64,000 nt of DNA from Ophiobolus disseminans. Lineage: Eukaryota; Ascomycota; Dothideomycetes; Pleosporales; Phaeosphaeriaceae. Within the stretch, counting starts at the first letter, position 1. The number at the start of each line of letters is the position of its first letter. The position numbers and the translations under genes are program-made. Positions 23,827 through 34,365 of this stretch are shown in pieces. The notes under the pieces are model-generated. The model made no database searches. It worked only from the letters and a program-made list of their open reading frames with translations, and was not told the origin of the DNA. Location of the stretch: NCBI GenBank assembly GCA_010093685.1, contig MU006230.1:1038013-1102012 (forward strand), read 5' to 3'.

Positions 23827-24696
23827 ATGTCAACACAGGACGAGCCACGGTCTATCGAGGGGGTGATTTCCGGACGTGAAACGGATTTCGGGCCGCCGAT
23901 TTCTTTCTTCCCGAGGGGCAGAAATACGCCTTCATCATCGCTTGTCAAGGATGGTGGCATCAGGAAATCATCTCCGAAGAAAAAGGCAAGTCTCCGGGCA
24001 TCCCCAGTGAAACGCACCCAACGGTCGAGCACAACGGACGAGGACGGCAAGTACCGGTATGATTTCGGAAAGTACAAGGGCAAAACGATCGAGGAGGTTA
24101 TGGTGCGCAACCCAGACTACCTAAACTGGTGCTTGTACCAGTCTGACGTGCTCAAAAACCACCCCGAGTTGATAGAAGGTGCGAAAGCGTATAGGTCCTT
24201 GCTGATCAAACCGGAATTCGAATCTCCCATGAAGCGCATACCATTATTGCCCATGGAGCGCACGGCAGACGAAAAAGAAGCCGGCCGTAGTTATGTATTC
24301 GACTTTGGAAAGCACAGCGGGGAGACCATCCAGGAAGTGATGTTGTTCAACTCGTCCTACCTTGATTGGTGCCTGAGCGAATCGGCGACAGATCTCATTG
24401 AGAGCAGGCCGGATTTCCTCGATGGCTTGCGAGCTTTGTCGAGCGAGTATCTCAACACGGAGCCTGAGCTACGGGAGGCCATGGCGCGCATGGGCATCTA
24501 TCCGTTTGACAATGAAATGGAAGTCAGTGTCAAGACTGAGCCGGAAGAGTACATCAAAACCGAGCCTGCAGACTACATCACCGACGCGCCCGCAGACGAC
24601 ATTAATGACGCCCCCGTAGACTACATCAGCGTCGAGTCTGAAGCCTACATCAAAGTGGAGCCTGAAGTCAACATCAAAGTCGAGCCTGAAATTTGA
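23827..24696 (+). CDS. Protein with two ExoX-like C-terminal modules and a KxE repeat tail
   Basis: 289 residues from ATG 23827, no intron. Two copies of the small module known from the C-terminus of exodeoxyribonuclease X-like proteins: YDFGKYKGKTIEEV...YLNWCL (residues about 78-103) and FDFGKHSGETIQEV...YLDWCL (about 158-183). A Leu-rich helix follows each. In nucleases this module accompanies a catalytic domain; here no nuclease domain is present, so a binding role is more likely. The N-terminus is basic and Ser-rich (RKSSPKKKASLR), possibly a nuclear signal. The last 56 codons are seven 8-residue repeats, several holding the SUMO consensus pattern (VKTE, IKTE, IKVE). A shorter paralogue lies 0.85 kb downstream on the same strand. 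Function unknown. Confidence 0.75.
   Translation: MSTQDEPRSIEGVISGRETDFGPPISFFPRGRNTPSSSLVKDGGIRKSSPKKKASLRASPVKRTQRSSTTDEDGKYRYDFGKYKGKTIEEVMVRNPDYLNWCLYQSDVLKNHPELIEGAKAYRSLLIKPEFESPMKRIPLLPMERTADEKEAGRSYVFDFGKHSGETIQEVMLFNSSYLDWCLSESATDLIESRPDFLDGLRALSSEYLNTEPELREAMARMGIYPFDNEMEVSVKTEPEEYIKTEPADYITDAPADDINDAPVDYISVESEAYIKVEPEVNIKVEPEI
24529..24696 (+). repeat. Seven in-frame 24-bp tandem repeats
   Basis: Exactly 7 x 24 bp ending in the stop codon. The unit is close to ATCAAAGTCGAGCCTGAAxxxTAC, read as I-K-V/T-E-P-x-x-Y. Units 1, 2, 6 and 7 keep K-x-E; units 3, 4 and 5 have lost the Lys (ITDA, INDA, ISVE). Similar sequence seems to continue weakly past the stop, suggesting that the tail has been shortened. 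Confidence 0.85.
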
Positions 24697-25546
24697 CTCG
24701 AAGTTGGAACCGAAATGTCAACCACTATGATCACCAAAGGCTGCAATGACTATTGCAGATCCTACGAAGCTGCCAACTAGACGGCCATCCTAGACGGAAA
24801 CACGGCCCCAGAACGCACAAAAGAAGACTTGAAAGGAGGTGTTAGTGCTCTCTCTCCAGCTCCATTGCTATCTCTTTTATGGGAATATTTGTCAGAGCCA
24901 AGCGCATGTGGGCTGACTTTGGCATGACTTCCATTTCGAAATTTCACATATTGTTATGCGGATGGAGCGGTATGACCACGTGCTCGTAAGAGTTGGGGGT
25001 AAAGTTGTGGAAACTAGGGCGACTGGTCCAGGAGTGGGATGCTTTGACTCAAAGGTCAATTCGGACCGAAGGATTGTAGTGGACATAGTGAAATGGTGAG
25101 GTATGTGGCCAACATGTATGAGAGGGAGGAACATTGCAAAGCTGAGGAATAAGCTTTTCTTTGAAGCCTTTGTTCAGTCTTGGTCCGGATGGGGAAGGTA
25201 CAACCCGCAGTAATAAAGGACCTGGGAGGCAGGGTCCCTGGAGCATGGAAAACCACCACCGCAGCCTCTCCTCCTTATTTCTTACCGTAACATCAGTTTT
25301 TTTGAACACAACAACTACATTTAGTACATAAGTTACAGGGTGTAATCATAAGTCAAGAACATATCCGGTCAATAGTGGGAGAGAGGTCGTCGCAGCTATA
25401 TATCGACGCGGGCATGCCCAAAGAGTTCGCGAAACAGTCAACCATCATCGCCGCCATTCGAGAACAGTGGTATCAGGAAATCCACTCAATCCAAACGCCT
25501 ACCGCTTGCGCCGAAGAACGGTACTATCCGCTTGCAGACAGCGAGC
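24697..25546. other. Spacer between the two ExoX-like-module genes
   Basis: No recognisable gene. A plus-strand frame at 25375-25611 overlaps the start of the next gene in a different frame. It might be an upstream exon, but I find no splice pair joining it. The spacer should contain the promoter of the downstream paralogue. Confidence 0.4.
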
Positions 25547-26029
25547 ATGGAGTTGAATCCCCGCAGCTCCTCTGTGAACGTGGCTTATACATTCGACTTT
25601 GGCATGCATGAAGGTCAAACGCTCTACGAGGTCATGGATTGTAACCCAAGTTATTTCGACTGGATGTTCAGCCCTCTTGCAACAGACCTACTAGACACAA
25701 GATCAAACCTCGTGAAAGGGCTACGCGCACTACCCATCGCCTATCTAAACAAATATCCAAAATTACGAGACGCAATGGCGAGTAGAGGTATTCTTCCTCT
25801 AGACCTGGAACGTCCCGCAATTCAAGTTGGTCGCGATGCGGAATGCCGCTTTTGGCAAGCTACTATGCGGGATGTCGTTCGCAAAAATAACAGCGGGCCA
25901 GAGGTGACGATGGATGATCTCGATGAATTGTTTGCAGATCAGACTGCACCAGTCATTGTGTCATTAACCAGCGTTATGATACGCGTTGAAGCACCACTTG
26001 GCGACTTTGATTTGGAACAGCCTTACTAG
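25547..26029 (+). CDS. Single ExoX-like-module protein, tandem paralogue
   Basis: 160 residues from ATG 25547. One module: YTFDFGMHEGQTLYEV...YFDWMF. The flank TDLLDTRSNLVKGLRAL and LRDAMASRGILPLD lines up with the second module and flank of the upstream gene (TDLIESRPDFLDGLRAL, LREAMARMGIYPFD). The two are therefore tandem duplicates. The C-terminal 60 residues are acidic (MDDLDELFADQ). The frame ends in TAG at 26027-26029 and stays open in the same frame directly afterwards for another 140 codons, so this may be the front half of a longer protein broken by one nonsense change. The module is probably non-catalytic. Confidence 0.6.
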   Translation: MELNPRSSSVNVAYTFDFGMHEGQTLYEVMDCNPSYFDWMFSPLATDLLDTRSNLVKGLRALPIAYLNKYPKLRDAMASRGILPLDLERPAIQVGRDAECRFWQATMRDVVRKNNSGPEVTMDDLDELFADQTAPVIVSLTSVMIRVEAPLGDFDLEQPY

Positions 26030-26035
26030 TACACT

Positions 26036-26455
26036 ATGATACCATCTGGGTGGCCACGCAAGACGACCATGCGGATGAAATTCCATGACAAGGACGAGGA
26101 AAATGAGCTCGACGATGAAAAGGTTCAGGAGATGTTGTACCAGGCTTTCCGAGTAACTGGACGAACCAGCAGTAGCTGGTTTTCTCTAAGCGAATTCAAG
26201 CTAGAAAAGGACCCAGAGCCGACGGATCCTCAGTCTGGAATATGCTGGAGAATCACTGGTTCCATAGATTGGATTGACGGTACTCCTGTCGTTTTTGACT
26301 CGAAGACGTATCAACAATTGCGCATTTGTTGCAAATCTCGGGACTACCCGACCGTGTACGTGGAGGCTGAAGCGGCAGAATTCGTCAAAGGTAAGGGGAC
26401 TCTTTATTGCTTTAAGGGAATCATCAGGCCTTCTCATGGTAACAGCAAGGTTTGA
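26036..26455 (+). CDS. Unknown 139-residue frame in phase with the upstream paralogue
   Basis: ATG 26036 lies two codons after the TAG of the preceding frame and in the same reading frame. The product is mixed alpha/beta-like and charged (FHDKDEENELDDEKVQEML, then GICWRITGSIDWIDG and PTVYVEAEAAEFVKG). I recognise no family. It is best read as the C-terminal half of a larger protein of about 300 residues interrupted by one stop, although an independent small gene is possible. No signal peptide or membrane segment. Confidence 0.45.
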   Translation: MIPSGWPRKTTMRMKFHDKDEENELDDEKVQEMLYQAFRVTGRTSSSWFSLSEFKLEKDPEPTDPQSGICWRITGSIDWIDGTPVVFDSKTYQQLRICCKSRDYPTVYVEAEAAEFVKGKGTLYCFKGIIRPSHGNSKV

Positions 26456-26937
26456 AACGAGAAGTATATTGCTGAGTCGTGGGAGCAAGTCGCGAACAGC
26501 GAGGGGTAATGCAATTGATGTTCGCCACTGGATAGGCTTTCGGTCTCCGATAGGCTTCGGTCTCCGTTCAAGTTAGGATGGATCAACACTCGTGTAGGGC
26601 ACTTTCTTGGTACATAATGGTGATCTTGTACGAATCGTGAAAACTGATAAATGGTGAATATTACCCGAGTGTCCTCGACTTCGTATTAGGAATTTTGAAA
26701 GTGCGGGAGGACCTCTCTAGCGTGCACGTGTCAAGGGTGATCGGCTTAGTGGCGTTGCGGGTATTAGCGGGTCAGCCTGTGACGTTTTTCTTTGCGACCA
26801 TACCACCGGCATCACGACATTGCCTTGACCTCTTGCGCACACCTGATCCTCGCTCTCTACATCCTCGATTCAATACTTAATAGAAGTTTGGTTCCATAGA
26901 AACTATTTAACACACTTAAAATCGAGCAATCGCGATC
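26456..26937 (+). promoter_or_regulatory. Upstream region of cystathionine beta-synthase
   Basis: No gene seen. The 60 bases before the ATG at 26938 are A/T-rich, and the immediate start context is ATCATGTCC. The region should hold the 3' end of the preceding transcript and the CBS promoter. I see no clear TATA box. Confidence 0.4.
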
Positions 26938-28592
26938 ATGTCCACCAAAACACGGCCCGCGATCCCACCGGTGGTGATGGACGATATCACACAGCAAATC
27001 GGCAACACGCCTCTTGTCCGCCTGAACAAGATTCCCCAATCTCTAGGTATCGAAGCGACGGTATATGTCAAAGTTGAAGCCTTCAATGCCGGTGGCTCAG
27101 TCAAAGACCGCATTGCTTTGCGCATGATCGAGGAGGCGGAGAGATCTGGGCGCATAAAGCCCGGTGACACGCTCATTGAGCCCACATCTGGAAACACCGG
27201 TATTGGGCTTGCGCTAGTGGCGGCAGTCAAAGGATACAAAACTATCATCACTCTACCCGAGAAGATGAGCCCAGAAAAGGTGGCGGTGCTGAAGGCTCTG
27301 GGAGCCGAAATCATAAGAACACCAACGAGCGCGGCCTGGGACAGTCCTGAAAGCCATATTGGTGTGGCAAGGAAGCTGGTCAAAGAACTTCCGAATGCGC
27401 ACATTCTCGACCAGTATTCAAATCCAGACAACCCGCTCGCACACGAATACGGTACAGCTGAGGAGGTCTGGACGCAGACTGAGGGCAAGATTACTTGCTT
27501 GGTGGCTGGTGCGGGTACTGGAGGCACGATCACGGGTCTAGCGAGGGGCTTGAGGAAATACAAGCAAGATGTCAAGATCGTGGCAGCAGATCCTTATGGC
27601 AGTATACTTGCGCTACCCGAGTCGCTGAACCAGGGCCGGATCAACGAGGGATACAAGGTTGAAGGAATCGGCTACGACTTTATTCCTGAGGTCCTGGAGC
27701 AGAAGATCGTGGACAAGTGGTACAAAACAGACGATCGGACCGCATTTCAATATGCGAGACGGTTGATCTCAGAAGAGGGTATTCTGTGCGGTGGAAGCAG
27801 TGGTAGCGCGATGGCTGCCGCGGTAGAGGCTGCTAAGGAGCTTAATCTGGGCAAAGACGACGTTATGGTTGTCATCCTGCCAGATTCGATACGTAGCTAT
27901 CTGAGCAAGGTACGTTTTAAGGTACTGGTTGTTGAAGTAGTACATGTGCTAATTCTTTGTAGTTCGTCGATGACGACTGGCTCGCAGCCAACGACCTCCT
28001 CCCACCCACACCGCCACTCACACCCAATACCAACGGCGCTCAGCAGTCGATATCACGCCGCAACTCCACCACCAAGAAGGACTCCTTCCATGGCGCTACC
28101 ATCGCTTCTCTGCGTCTGAAGCCCGTGACAACCGTCCCAGCCAACTCGCCCTGCAGCGAAGCCATAGAAACTATGCGCGAAAAGGGCTTCGACCAGCTCC
28201 CTGTATCTACGTACGCTTCGTCCGGCAAAGCGCGCCTCGTCGGCCTTGTAACCCTTGGCAATCTCCTTTCATACATTGCTGCTGGCCGTGCAACGCCCAA
28301 GTCACCTGTCGAAGACGTCATGTTTGATTTCCGCAAGCTCAACGAGGTTGTGAAGGACCTCGGACGCTTGCACATGGACGGCGGAGAGGGCAAGAAAGCC
28401 GGCTCGAGACGCGAGTTCGTGGAGATTACGAAGGACACTACACTGAGCGACTTGAATAAGTTCTTCGAGTGGAACAGTGCGGCTGTCGTTACGGAGAGGG
28501 TAGATGGCGAGCCGAGAGCTCTGGCGGTTGTGACGAAAGTCGATTTGCTTACTTGGATGGTGAGGCAGGGGAGCACCAACGGGCATTCGTAA
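26938..28592 (+). CDS. CYS4: Cystathionine beta-synthase
   Basis: PLP enzyme that condenses serine and homocysteine to cystathionine, the first step of transsulfuration, in the cytosol. Exon 1 26938-27909, intron 27910-27962 (GTACGT donor, TTTGTAG acceptor), exon 2 27963-28592: 533 residues. Fold-type-II core with GNTPLVRLNK, the Schiff-base Lys at residue 56 in GGSVKDR, the TSGNTGIGLA loop, the phosphate loop GAGTGGTITG and GGSSGSAM. Exon 2 carries a linker and a C-terminal regulatory pair of CBS domains (FDQLPVS, AVVTKVDLLTWM). There is no N-terminal haem-binding extension, as expected for fungi. The intron sits at the junction of catalytic core and linker. No damage. Confidence 0.96.
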
Positions 28593-29089
28593 AAGTGTGA
28601 GAATACTTGAGGAGGTTATGATGGATGGTTGGAAGATATGAGCATACGCAGACCTGAATTCGAGCGATGGAGTTCCGGTGGACATGGTGGCTTGCATCAT
28701 GGGTAAGCATTCATCTGTACGACAGTAAGACTAGGAACCACGAGACCTCAACGTCTAAGTGGAAAACCAATACCCCAATCAATATCTGTGTGTCATCAAC
28801 GGACATCAGTCTTTACGCCACTCCTTTCTCCCTAGTCGCATCCTGTCTGCTTCCATATCTACTGATTGCGAAAGGGGGTAAATCCCTTCTGACGTGCAAG
28901 TCTACTTCTTGCTCGCAGCTCTGCTACAACTAGGCTAATACAGACTCAGGTTGTGGGGTGGTTCATTGCTATCGTGACAGGTACCTCAGCTGCTAATCAA
29001 GACGGTGTATGTAACATGCGATTATATCAATTTGTGTAATACACTAACACATGTATTCGCTCCTATCCAGCTCCCGCAGCTCCAGGTCT
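28593..29089. other. Convergent spacer between CBS and a HeLo-like gene
   Basis: Holds the 3' ends of two genes reading towards each other. No further coding family is seen. The strand that would extend the HeLo-like gene beyond its stop at 29090 shows no Ras-like segment, unlike its paralogue at 40.9-42.7 kb. Confidence 0.5.
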
Positions 29090-30346
29090 TTAGATCATCT
29101 CAGTCACTTCGATCATTTCATCCACCTCGGCCGGTGGTTCCAAGAACGGAGAAAAGCGACTATTCATGGTTGTCCCAAGTGGAAGTAGGTTCAGTGGTGG
29201 GAGTTTGATTGGTCGAAGATCTTTCTTCGTGACTTGTTGCGAGGTAGAGAACGGCCATGGATGGTTGGCTGAGAGATAGTTGTATCCTCGAATAGGTGCT
29301 CTCGCAGGCAACGCGGCTGGTGCAACGGTCGAATCGAGTTGAAAAGATCGATCGAAAGCTTGAGTCGCGTCAATTGCGAAGCCCTCAGCTGTGTCAATTG
29401 GCGGCTTTGGAAAATAATGGTAGGCGTTGCTGATCTCGTCTAGGTACAATGGAAGGCCTAAGACAGAAATGGCAGATATCGCAGCTAGACTGACTTCGGA
29501 TAGCGCAGACCATGCATGCGACAAGGCAATTGACCGGCGGGAGGTGATGTCGTCTATGTCTCGTTGTGCCTTTCGATACACTCTAGATGCTTCCAGCTCG
29601 TGCTCGTAATGAGCCTTTTGACTGGCGCTCATGAGAATCTGCGTAAAGGTTTTCGAATTATGCTCTGGCCTGATGTTTTCACTCGAGTGGGTGACGGTCA
29701 TCACTGACGTGGGACTGCTGGGTCGATACGTGACCACTGAACCACCGTCCTGATCTTGTCCTTCCAGGCGTGCGATTCGTCTCGCTAGATCGAGGTTATG
29801 GGCTAGAAGAGTCGAAGTCATGGTCAACAATTCATCTCGGTCTCGTTGGGCATCCACATCGGAGTCACTTCCGATATCATCAGCGTGACAAGACCAGTGA
29901 TGGGTATAATTAGGCACTCACCATCGAAGTATGTTGAGCATTAGGTCTATAGAAACTTTGAAAGATACTAGCCGCGACAAAACAGTGTCCAATTCGCTCT
30001 TATGCTTTGCCCATCTTGTGCGACTGCGAGTTGAGCCTTTGAGATCCTTTCCCAGTTGACTGACGAGCGCTTCGAGCTCAGAGAAGAGCAATACTCCATC
30101 CGTAAATGCTGCGATCAGCTGATCGAGTCGAATAAAATTTCTGCGTTGACGTGGGGAGGTATTAAGGTCCCCAAATAGGGCATCGAGGCCTAGCAATATC
30201 GTTTCTGTATGTTTGATTTCTGTGAGAATTGTTTGAGCGTGCTTGGGAGCTTGAACGAAGGCTGACACTAGGGGGCCTAGCGTCTCGGCAACTTTGCCGG
30301 CCGCTGCTAGGATGCCGATGATGGCAGCCGAGACCTCCAGCGCCAT
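29090..30346 (-). CDS. HeLo-like N-terminal domain protein without a recognised effector domain
   Basis: Start ATG 30346; exon 1 30346-29922, intron 29921-29868 (54 nt, GTGAGT donor), exon 2 29867-29090; 400 residues. Residues 1 to about 140 (ALEVSAAIIGILAAAGKVAE...) match the fungal N-terminal domain found on STAND/NLR proteins (HeLo-like/PigL-type), whose relatives act in programmed cell death. After the splice come CDSDVDAQRDRDELLTMT and LAHNLDLARRIARLEGQ, a likely coiled coil. A Ser/Thr-rich linker, a conserved SRRSIALSHAWSALSEVSLA block and a Pro-rich tail follow. The paralogue at 40876-42726 shares the domain, intron position and phase, and the downstream block, but adds a Ras-like end that is absent here. 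No NACHT or NB-ARC domain is present. Confidence 0.75.
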
Positions 30347-31068
30347 GAAGTGATGTACGACAATTGACGAAGGGATTTATCAATGTTGATGGTGTTTGCG
30401 CGCGATTCAAGAAAGGACGTTCGATGTCAGGCTGAGCACAGCCACCCCACTGCGAGAAGCTGCGCGGTACGCAAATCGTATGGAGGACCTCAAAGCTTGC
30501 CACAGCCACCACCAAACAGACCACCCCTTTTCAACTTGACGACCTTCTCCATTCTACACGACCATAGGAACTTTCGCCGCGCGACGAGCGCACAAATAAC
30601 AAGTTACCTTTCCAGAAATAAACGAATCCTCAACGTACGCCTCTCAAGCTTGACGACAGCTCTAACACCCGTCTCTTGGAAATGCAGTCTGCTGATACAC
30701 AGCGAGCAGCGGGAATTAAAGGCTGCGAACTCCAAGTCGTTTCAAGGTGGACTTCAACGTGTGCCGCCCAAGACAAGTAACACTAAGCGACATTGTGGCT
30801 TGGTGGCGTCTCTCACCATCGCTAAAACACGCATGATCTGTCGCCGCGATCGCGAAAATGCACACAAGATCAAAGAACCATCGAATCCGTATAATACCAA
30901 CTAACCAAGCTAATGTTCGACGTTCAAGATGAAATTGTCTGAACCTAGGTAGTTAGTCGTGCGAAGGGACCGAATATCATCCTGCGATTCTTCCCTGATC
31001 ACGACCAAATCGCTGGCTGATACACCCCACGATCTCGCAACTTTTCGTCTTGCCTGGCAGCCTTCACG
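30347..31068. promoter_or_regulatory. Divergent promoter region between HeLo-like and RTA1 genes
   Basis: The genes on either side start outward (ATG 30346 on minus, ATG 31069 on plus), so about 720 bp should hold both promoters. A plus-strand frame at 30383-30904 has no family resemblance and is probably chance. Confidence 0.45.
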
Positions 31069-32036
31069 ATGTCCTCACGTGGCTACATCGACCCCAACTT
31101 CCCTCCCCCTAACGGCCCAGGCGACGCGAGCATCATCATCTACGGCTACACGCCTTCCTTCGCGCTCGGCATCTTAGGCTGTGTCCTCTTCGCGCTCGCA
31201 GGAATCGTACACGTATGGCAACTGTTCAAGTATCGGAGTTGGTGGTTCTCCACCGTGCTCGTCGGCATCGCTTTTGTGAGTTCTTATATTAGTGACATTG
31301 ACGGAGAACATGAGAACAACATGCTAACTTGACGATAGGAAGTCGTCGGATATGTGTTCCGCTGTCTCTCCGCGCGCGTGAATCCCTACAAAGTAACATA
31401 CTTTGTTGTGCAATATTTCTTCATCGTCGTTGCACCTGTCTTCTTCGCAGCGGGCATCTACACCGTCCTCAGCGTTGTTATTAATACCACCGGACGCGAG
31501 TATGCACCCAGTACGTAACAGCCACTTGGTGTATGGAAGCGAAATGTTAGCTGATGTGTGCGGTAGTCAAACCCAGGCTCATCCTCTGGATTTTCATAAC
31601 CTGCGACGTCATCGCAACCATAGTTCAGATCCTCGGCGCAGCACTCATTGGCGTCGCATCCTCGAACCGGCGTGACCCTACTACACCTAACAATATTCTC
31701 TTAGGCGGTCTCGCGTTTCAGGCTTTCACCTTCTTGGTCTTCATCATCTTATTCACCACTTTCATTTTCAAAGCCAAGAACGTGTTGTTTCGGTATGTGA
31801 GCATGGCATTCTACGTGTCGTTCTCGCTGGCCGTAGTGTTGTTTTATCTTCGTGTGTGCTTTCGGTTGGCGGAGACGGCCGAGGGGTTGTATGGCAAATT
31901 AAACACGAACGAGGTGTATTTTGGCACGTTGGAATTTATGCCGGTTGTGCTCGCGGTGTGGGCGTTGGCGATATGGCACCCAGGAAGGTGTGTGAAAAGG
32001 AGGGGTGGTCGTGAAGTTGAGCGTATGGAGAAGTGA
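31069..32036 (+). CDS. RTA1-like multi-pass membrane protein
   Basis: RTA1-family proteins are seven-helix fungal membrane proteins linked to lipid translocation and resistance to toxic compounds. Exon 1 31069-31275, intron 31276-31338, exon 2 31339-31510, intron 31511-31566, exon 3 31567-32036; junctions are phase-consistent, 282 residues. A short Pro/Asn-rich extracellular N-terminus precedes hydrophobic helices including FALGILGCVLFALAGIVHVW, YFVVQYFFIVVAPVFFAAGI, LILWIFITCDVIATIVQILG and FTFLVFIILFTTFIF. The family pattern D-V-I-A-x-x-V-Q-x-x-G-A is present. The C-terminus is basic (CVKRRGGREVERMEK). Length fits the family. Substrate unknown. Confidence 0.88.
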
Positions 32037-32202
32037 GCAACATGGCTCCTAGTTGAAAGCACGGTGAGTAGCCTCCGGATATATCGTTGACACTAGAGCA
32101 ATGACGTTGTTTGCTGAACGTTGCTGACGAGGTGATAGATTCTCAGGCTTTCTGTCTAGTCTCTGCAATCCCGAGCTCGGCGATTCCACTGTCCCATACA
32201 TT

Positions 32203-33513
32203 TCAATACTTCTCCGCCGCCTTACCATTCAAGCAGTTCTTCCAGTTCTTACTCTTTGTAATCTGTCCACCGGCCCATTTTTGGTCCTTATACGCCGCAC
32301 CCTTACCCTTCTCGGCGATTCTCAACCCGCCCTGACTCTTCAAATCTTTGAGCCGCCTCAACGCGTTGCCCGCAAGCCACTTACCAATCGCTCCGAAGAA
32401 CTTGCCAATCTGAGTGAACAACGCTTTGACGAAGCGCTTTTTTTCATGAATGATAATACCGGTTTCTCCACGCACAACTACTACCTCAGTCGAAGTGGCA
32501 AGCTCGGGTGGTGGAAGTATAAACTCGTCACCACGCTTCTTGGGAGGCTTGAATTCCGTCCATGATCCCGGGGATGCAGACGTTATCCAGCTAGGGCTGT
32601 CAATTGCCTTCAGAAACTCGTTGACATACTCCTCAGAATCGATGTTCGTGGTTGGCGCATCGCTCCAGCCTTGCGGCCAGAGTGACATGATGTCTTCGCT
32701 ATCGATGTAATCCTCGCTGAAGAAGTCGGTCGCGTATTTGAATTGGTCATCTGCCCTTTTAATTCCTGCGCCGACGCTCACTGTATCGCAAGAAAGTTGT
32801 CAGCGTTAATTCCCCAGTAGTTACAGCATCCCGAGCCCGTGACCATGTGACGAAAAAGGTCATACATACCCATACTGCTGGCGACAAGAGGTAAGCACTT
32901 GCCCATGCGCTCTTTCTTTCTATCCTTCCCATCCTCCTGTTCCTTCTTCTTCCGCTCCTCCTCGTTGGACTGTTCTTTCTTTTTGCGCGTGTCCCACTTC
33001 TCTTTCATTCGCTTTTTAGTCTCTTCCCACTTGCTCTCTTTTTTTTCTTTGGACTTTTTATCGCCATCGTTGTTCGGTTTCTCCGGCAAACATGCGGTCC
33101 TTGTTAAGTCTGGTTTCGTCCCCGTTGGACACTTCTTGCACTTGCAGTCCTGTTTGTCGCGGTACTGCTTGTAACGACATTTCATCTATACGACATAGTG
33201 TATAAGCCAGAGCCAAAACCTCGTCTGAGAGTCTTGTTTCACTCACCGGGTCACAATTGTCGCACTTCCTGCAGCCCTCCTAAACGGCGGTATTGTCAGC
33301 AGTACTGGCCGTAAAATGCGATAGGAGATCACTACATACTGTGGTGCATGCTTCGTTGTCGTCCCGACCAAATAATTCATATGGTGCAGCGCGTCCCATG
33401 TACCGACGCTCCAGTCTAGGTCCCAACATGGGCACACGATTAGCAGAGCCCAGGGAGGGCATTGCGATGACCGCTTCTTGGAGAGCTAACAACAAGATGA
33501 ATGTCGCTTTCAT
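32203..33513 (-). CDS. Predicted secreted protein: Cys-rich, charged and cationic-helix parts
   Basis: Start ATG 33513 opens a signal peptide (MKATFILLLALQEAVIA); a longer frame upstream lacks this advantage. Exons 33513-33340, 33279-33247 (33 nt), 33185-32870 and 32780-32203, all phase-consistent; 366 residues. After a propeptide-like stretch with RRYMGR, exons 2-3 carry a Cys-rich patch (CRKCDNCDP, CRYKQYRDKQDCKCKKCP). A Lys/Glu-rich helical tract of about 60 residues follows. The C-terminal half is neutral to acidic and ends in an amphipathic cationic stretch (FFGAIGKWLAGNALRRL). No family recognised. The layout suggests a processed secreted protein, possibly membrane-active, but that is inference. 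A TATATATA motif lies about 65 bp upstream of the start. Confidence 0.7.
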
Positions 33514-33577
33514 CTTGGACAGACCGTATGAATGATGAGAAAGGTTTTCGAACAACTTTTGGCAGATTCTGGGCTAC

Positions 33578-33585
33578 TATATATA
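33578..33585 (-). promoter_or_regulatory. TATA-box-like element of the secreted-protein gene
   Basis: TATATATA-type octamer on the minus strand about 65 bp before ATG 33513, in a suitable place for a core promoter. Clear TATA boxes are uncommon among the other genes of this window. Confidence 0.45.
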
Positions 33586-34365
33586 CGGTAAACTTACGCG
33601 AAATCATGTAATCCCCTTTACCTCGAGCTCTTACATCACCTTCTGCCTAACGACGTCTTCTCCGCCTCGGATACTCAAGACGTGACACACGCTTCGCACC
33701 CTAGCCCAATATTCAAGGTCACCCGTGGTTCATCTGAAACATTAACTCCAGGAGATGGTGACGACGTTGCCGTTTCGACATCTGCCTCCCACATCTTTTC
33801 GCAGTCCGAAGACGGCAGCCGGTGCAACACCTGGGTGTGTAACGACGTCGAATCATCGTCTCATATGGCATAGATTTCCTAATCTGGCATTGTGGATTCG
33901 CGGTTTTAGTATGGGCTTCCAACTACGCCGCTTAACAGCATAGTTGGAGATCATGGCGGCCTTGGATCTGATTACCCTGATGGTTCGATCACAGCATAAT
34001 TTCATGTATGGCACAGTACCCGGCTTGGTACGTCCGTAGGGTTTGTTCGGGATACTGATCGCAAGTGTGCCGCCGCACTCGTGTCGCCATCGCGCCCAGC
34101 AGCATGCAAACCCTAGTTCGGCTATCAAGACCTCGGGTTACACATGGAGACGCCCAACTAGCAGGAGAGGGACCAGTCTAGAGATAAAAATGCTTCATCA
34201 AGTCGCAGTCTCATGACGTTGTCACGCTAAGTAAAATTGAGGTAGAAAGCATCTTGGGACATTTATTCATACACTTCTCTCAAGCAATCTTTTACATCAC
34301 TCCCGACGACAACAACAACAACAGCAGGTAGACCTCGAGGAAGCTCATTCTCAAACACATTCAAA
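33586..34365. promoter_or_regulatory. Divergent spacer between two secreted-protein genes
   Basis: No gene recognised. The end next to 34366 contains a CAACAACAACAACAGCAG run just before the ATG, a typical unstructured fungal 5' leader. Confidence 0.45.
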
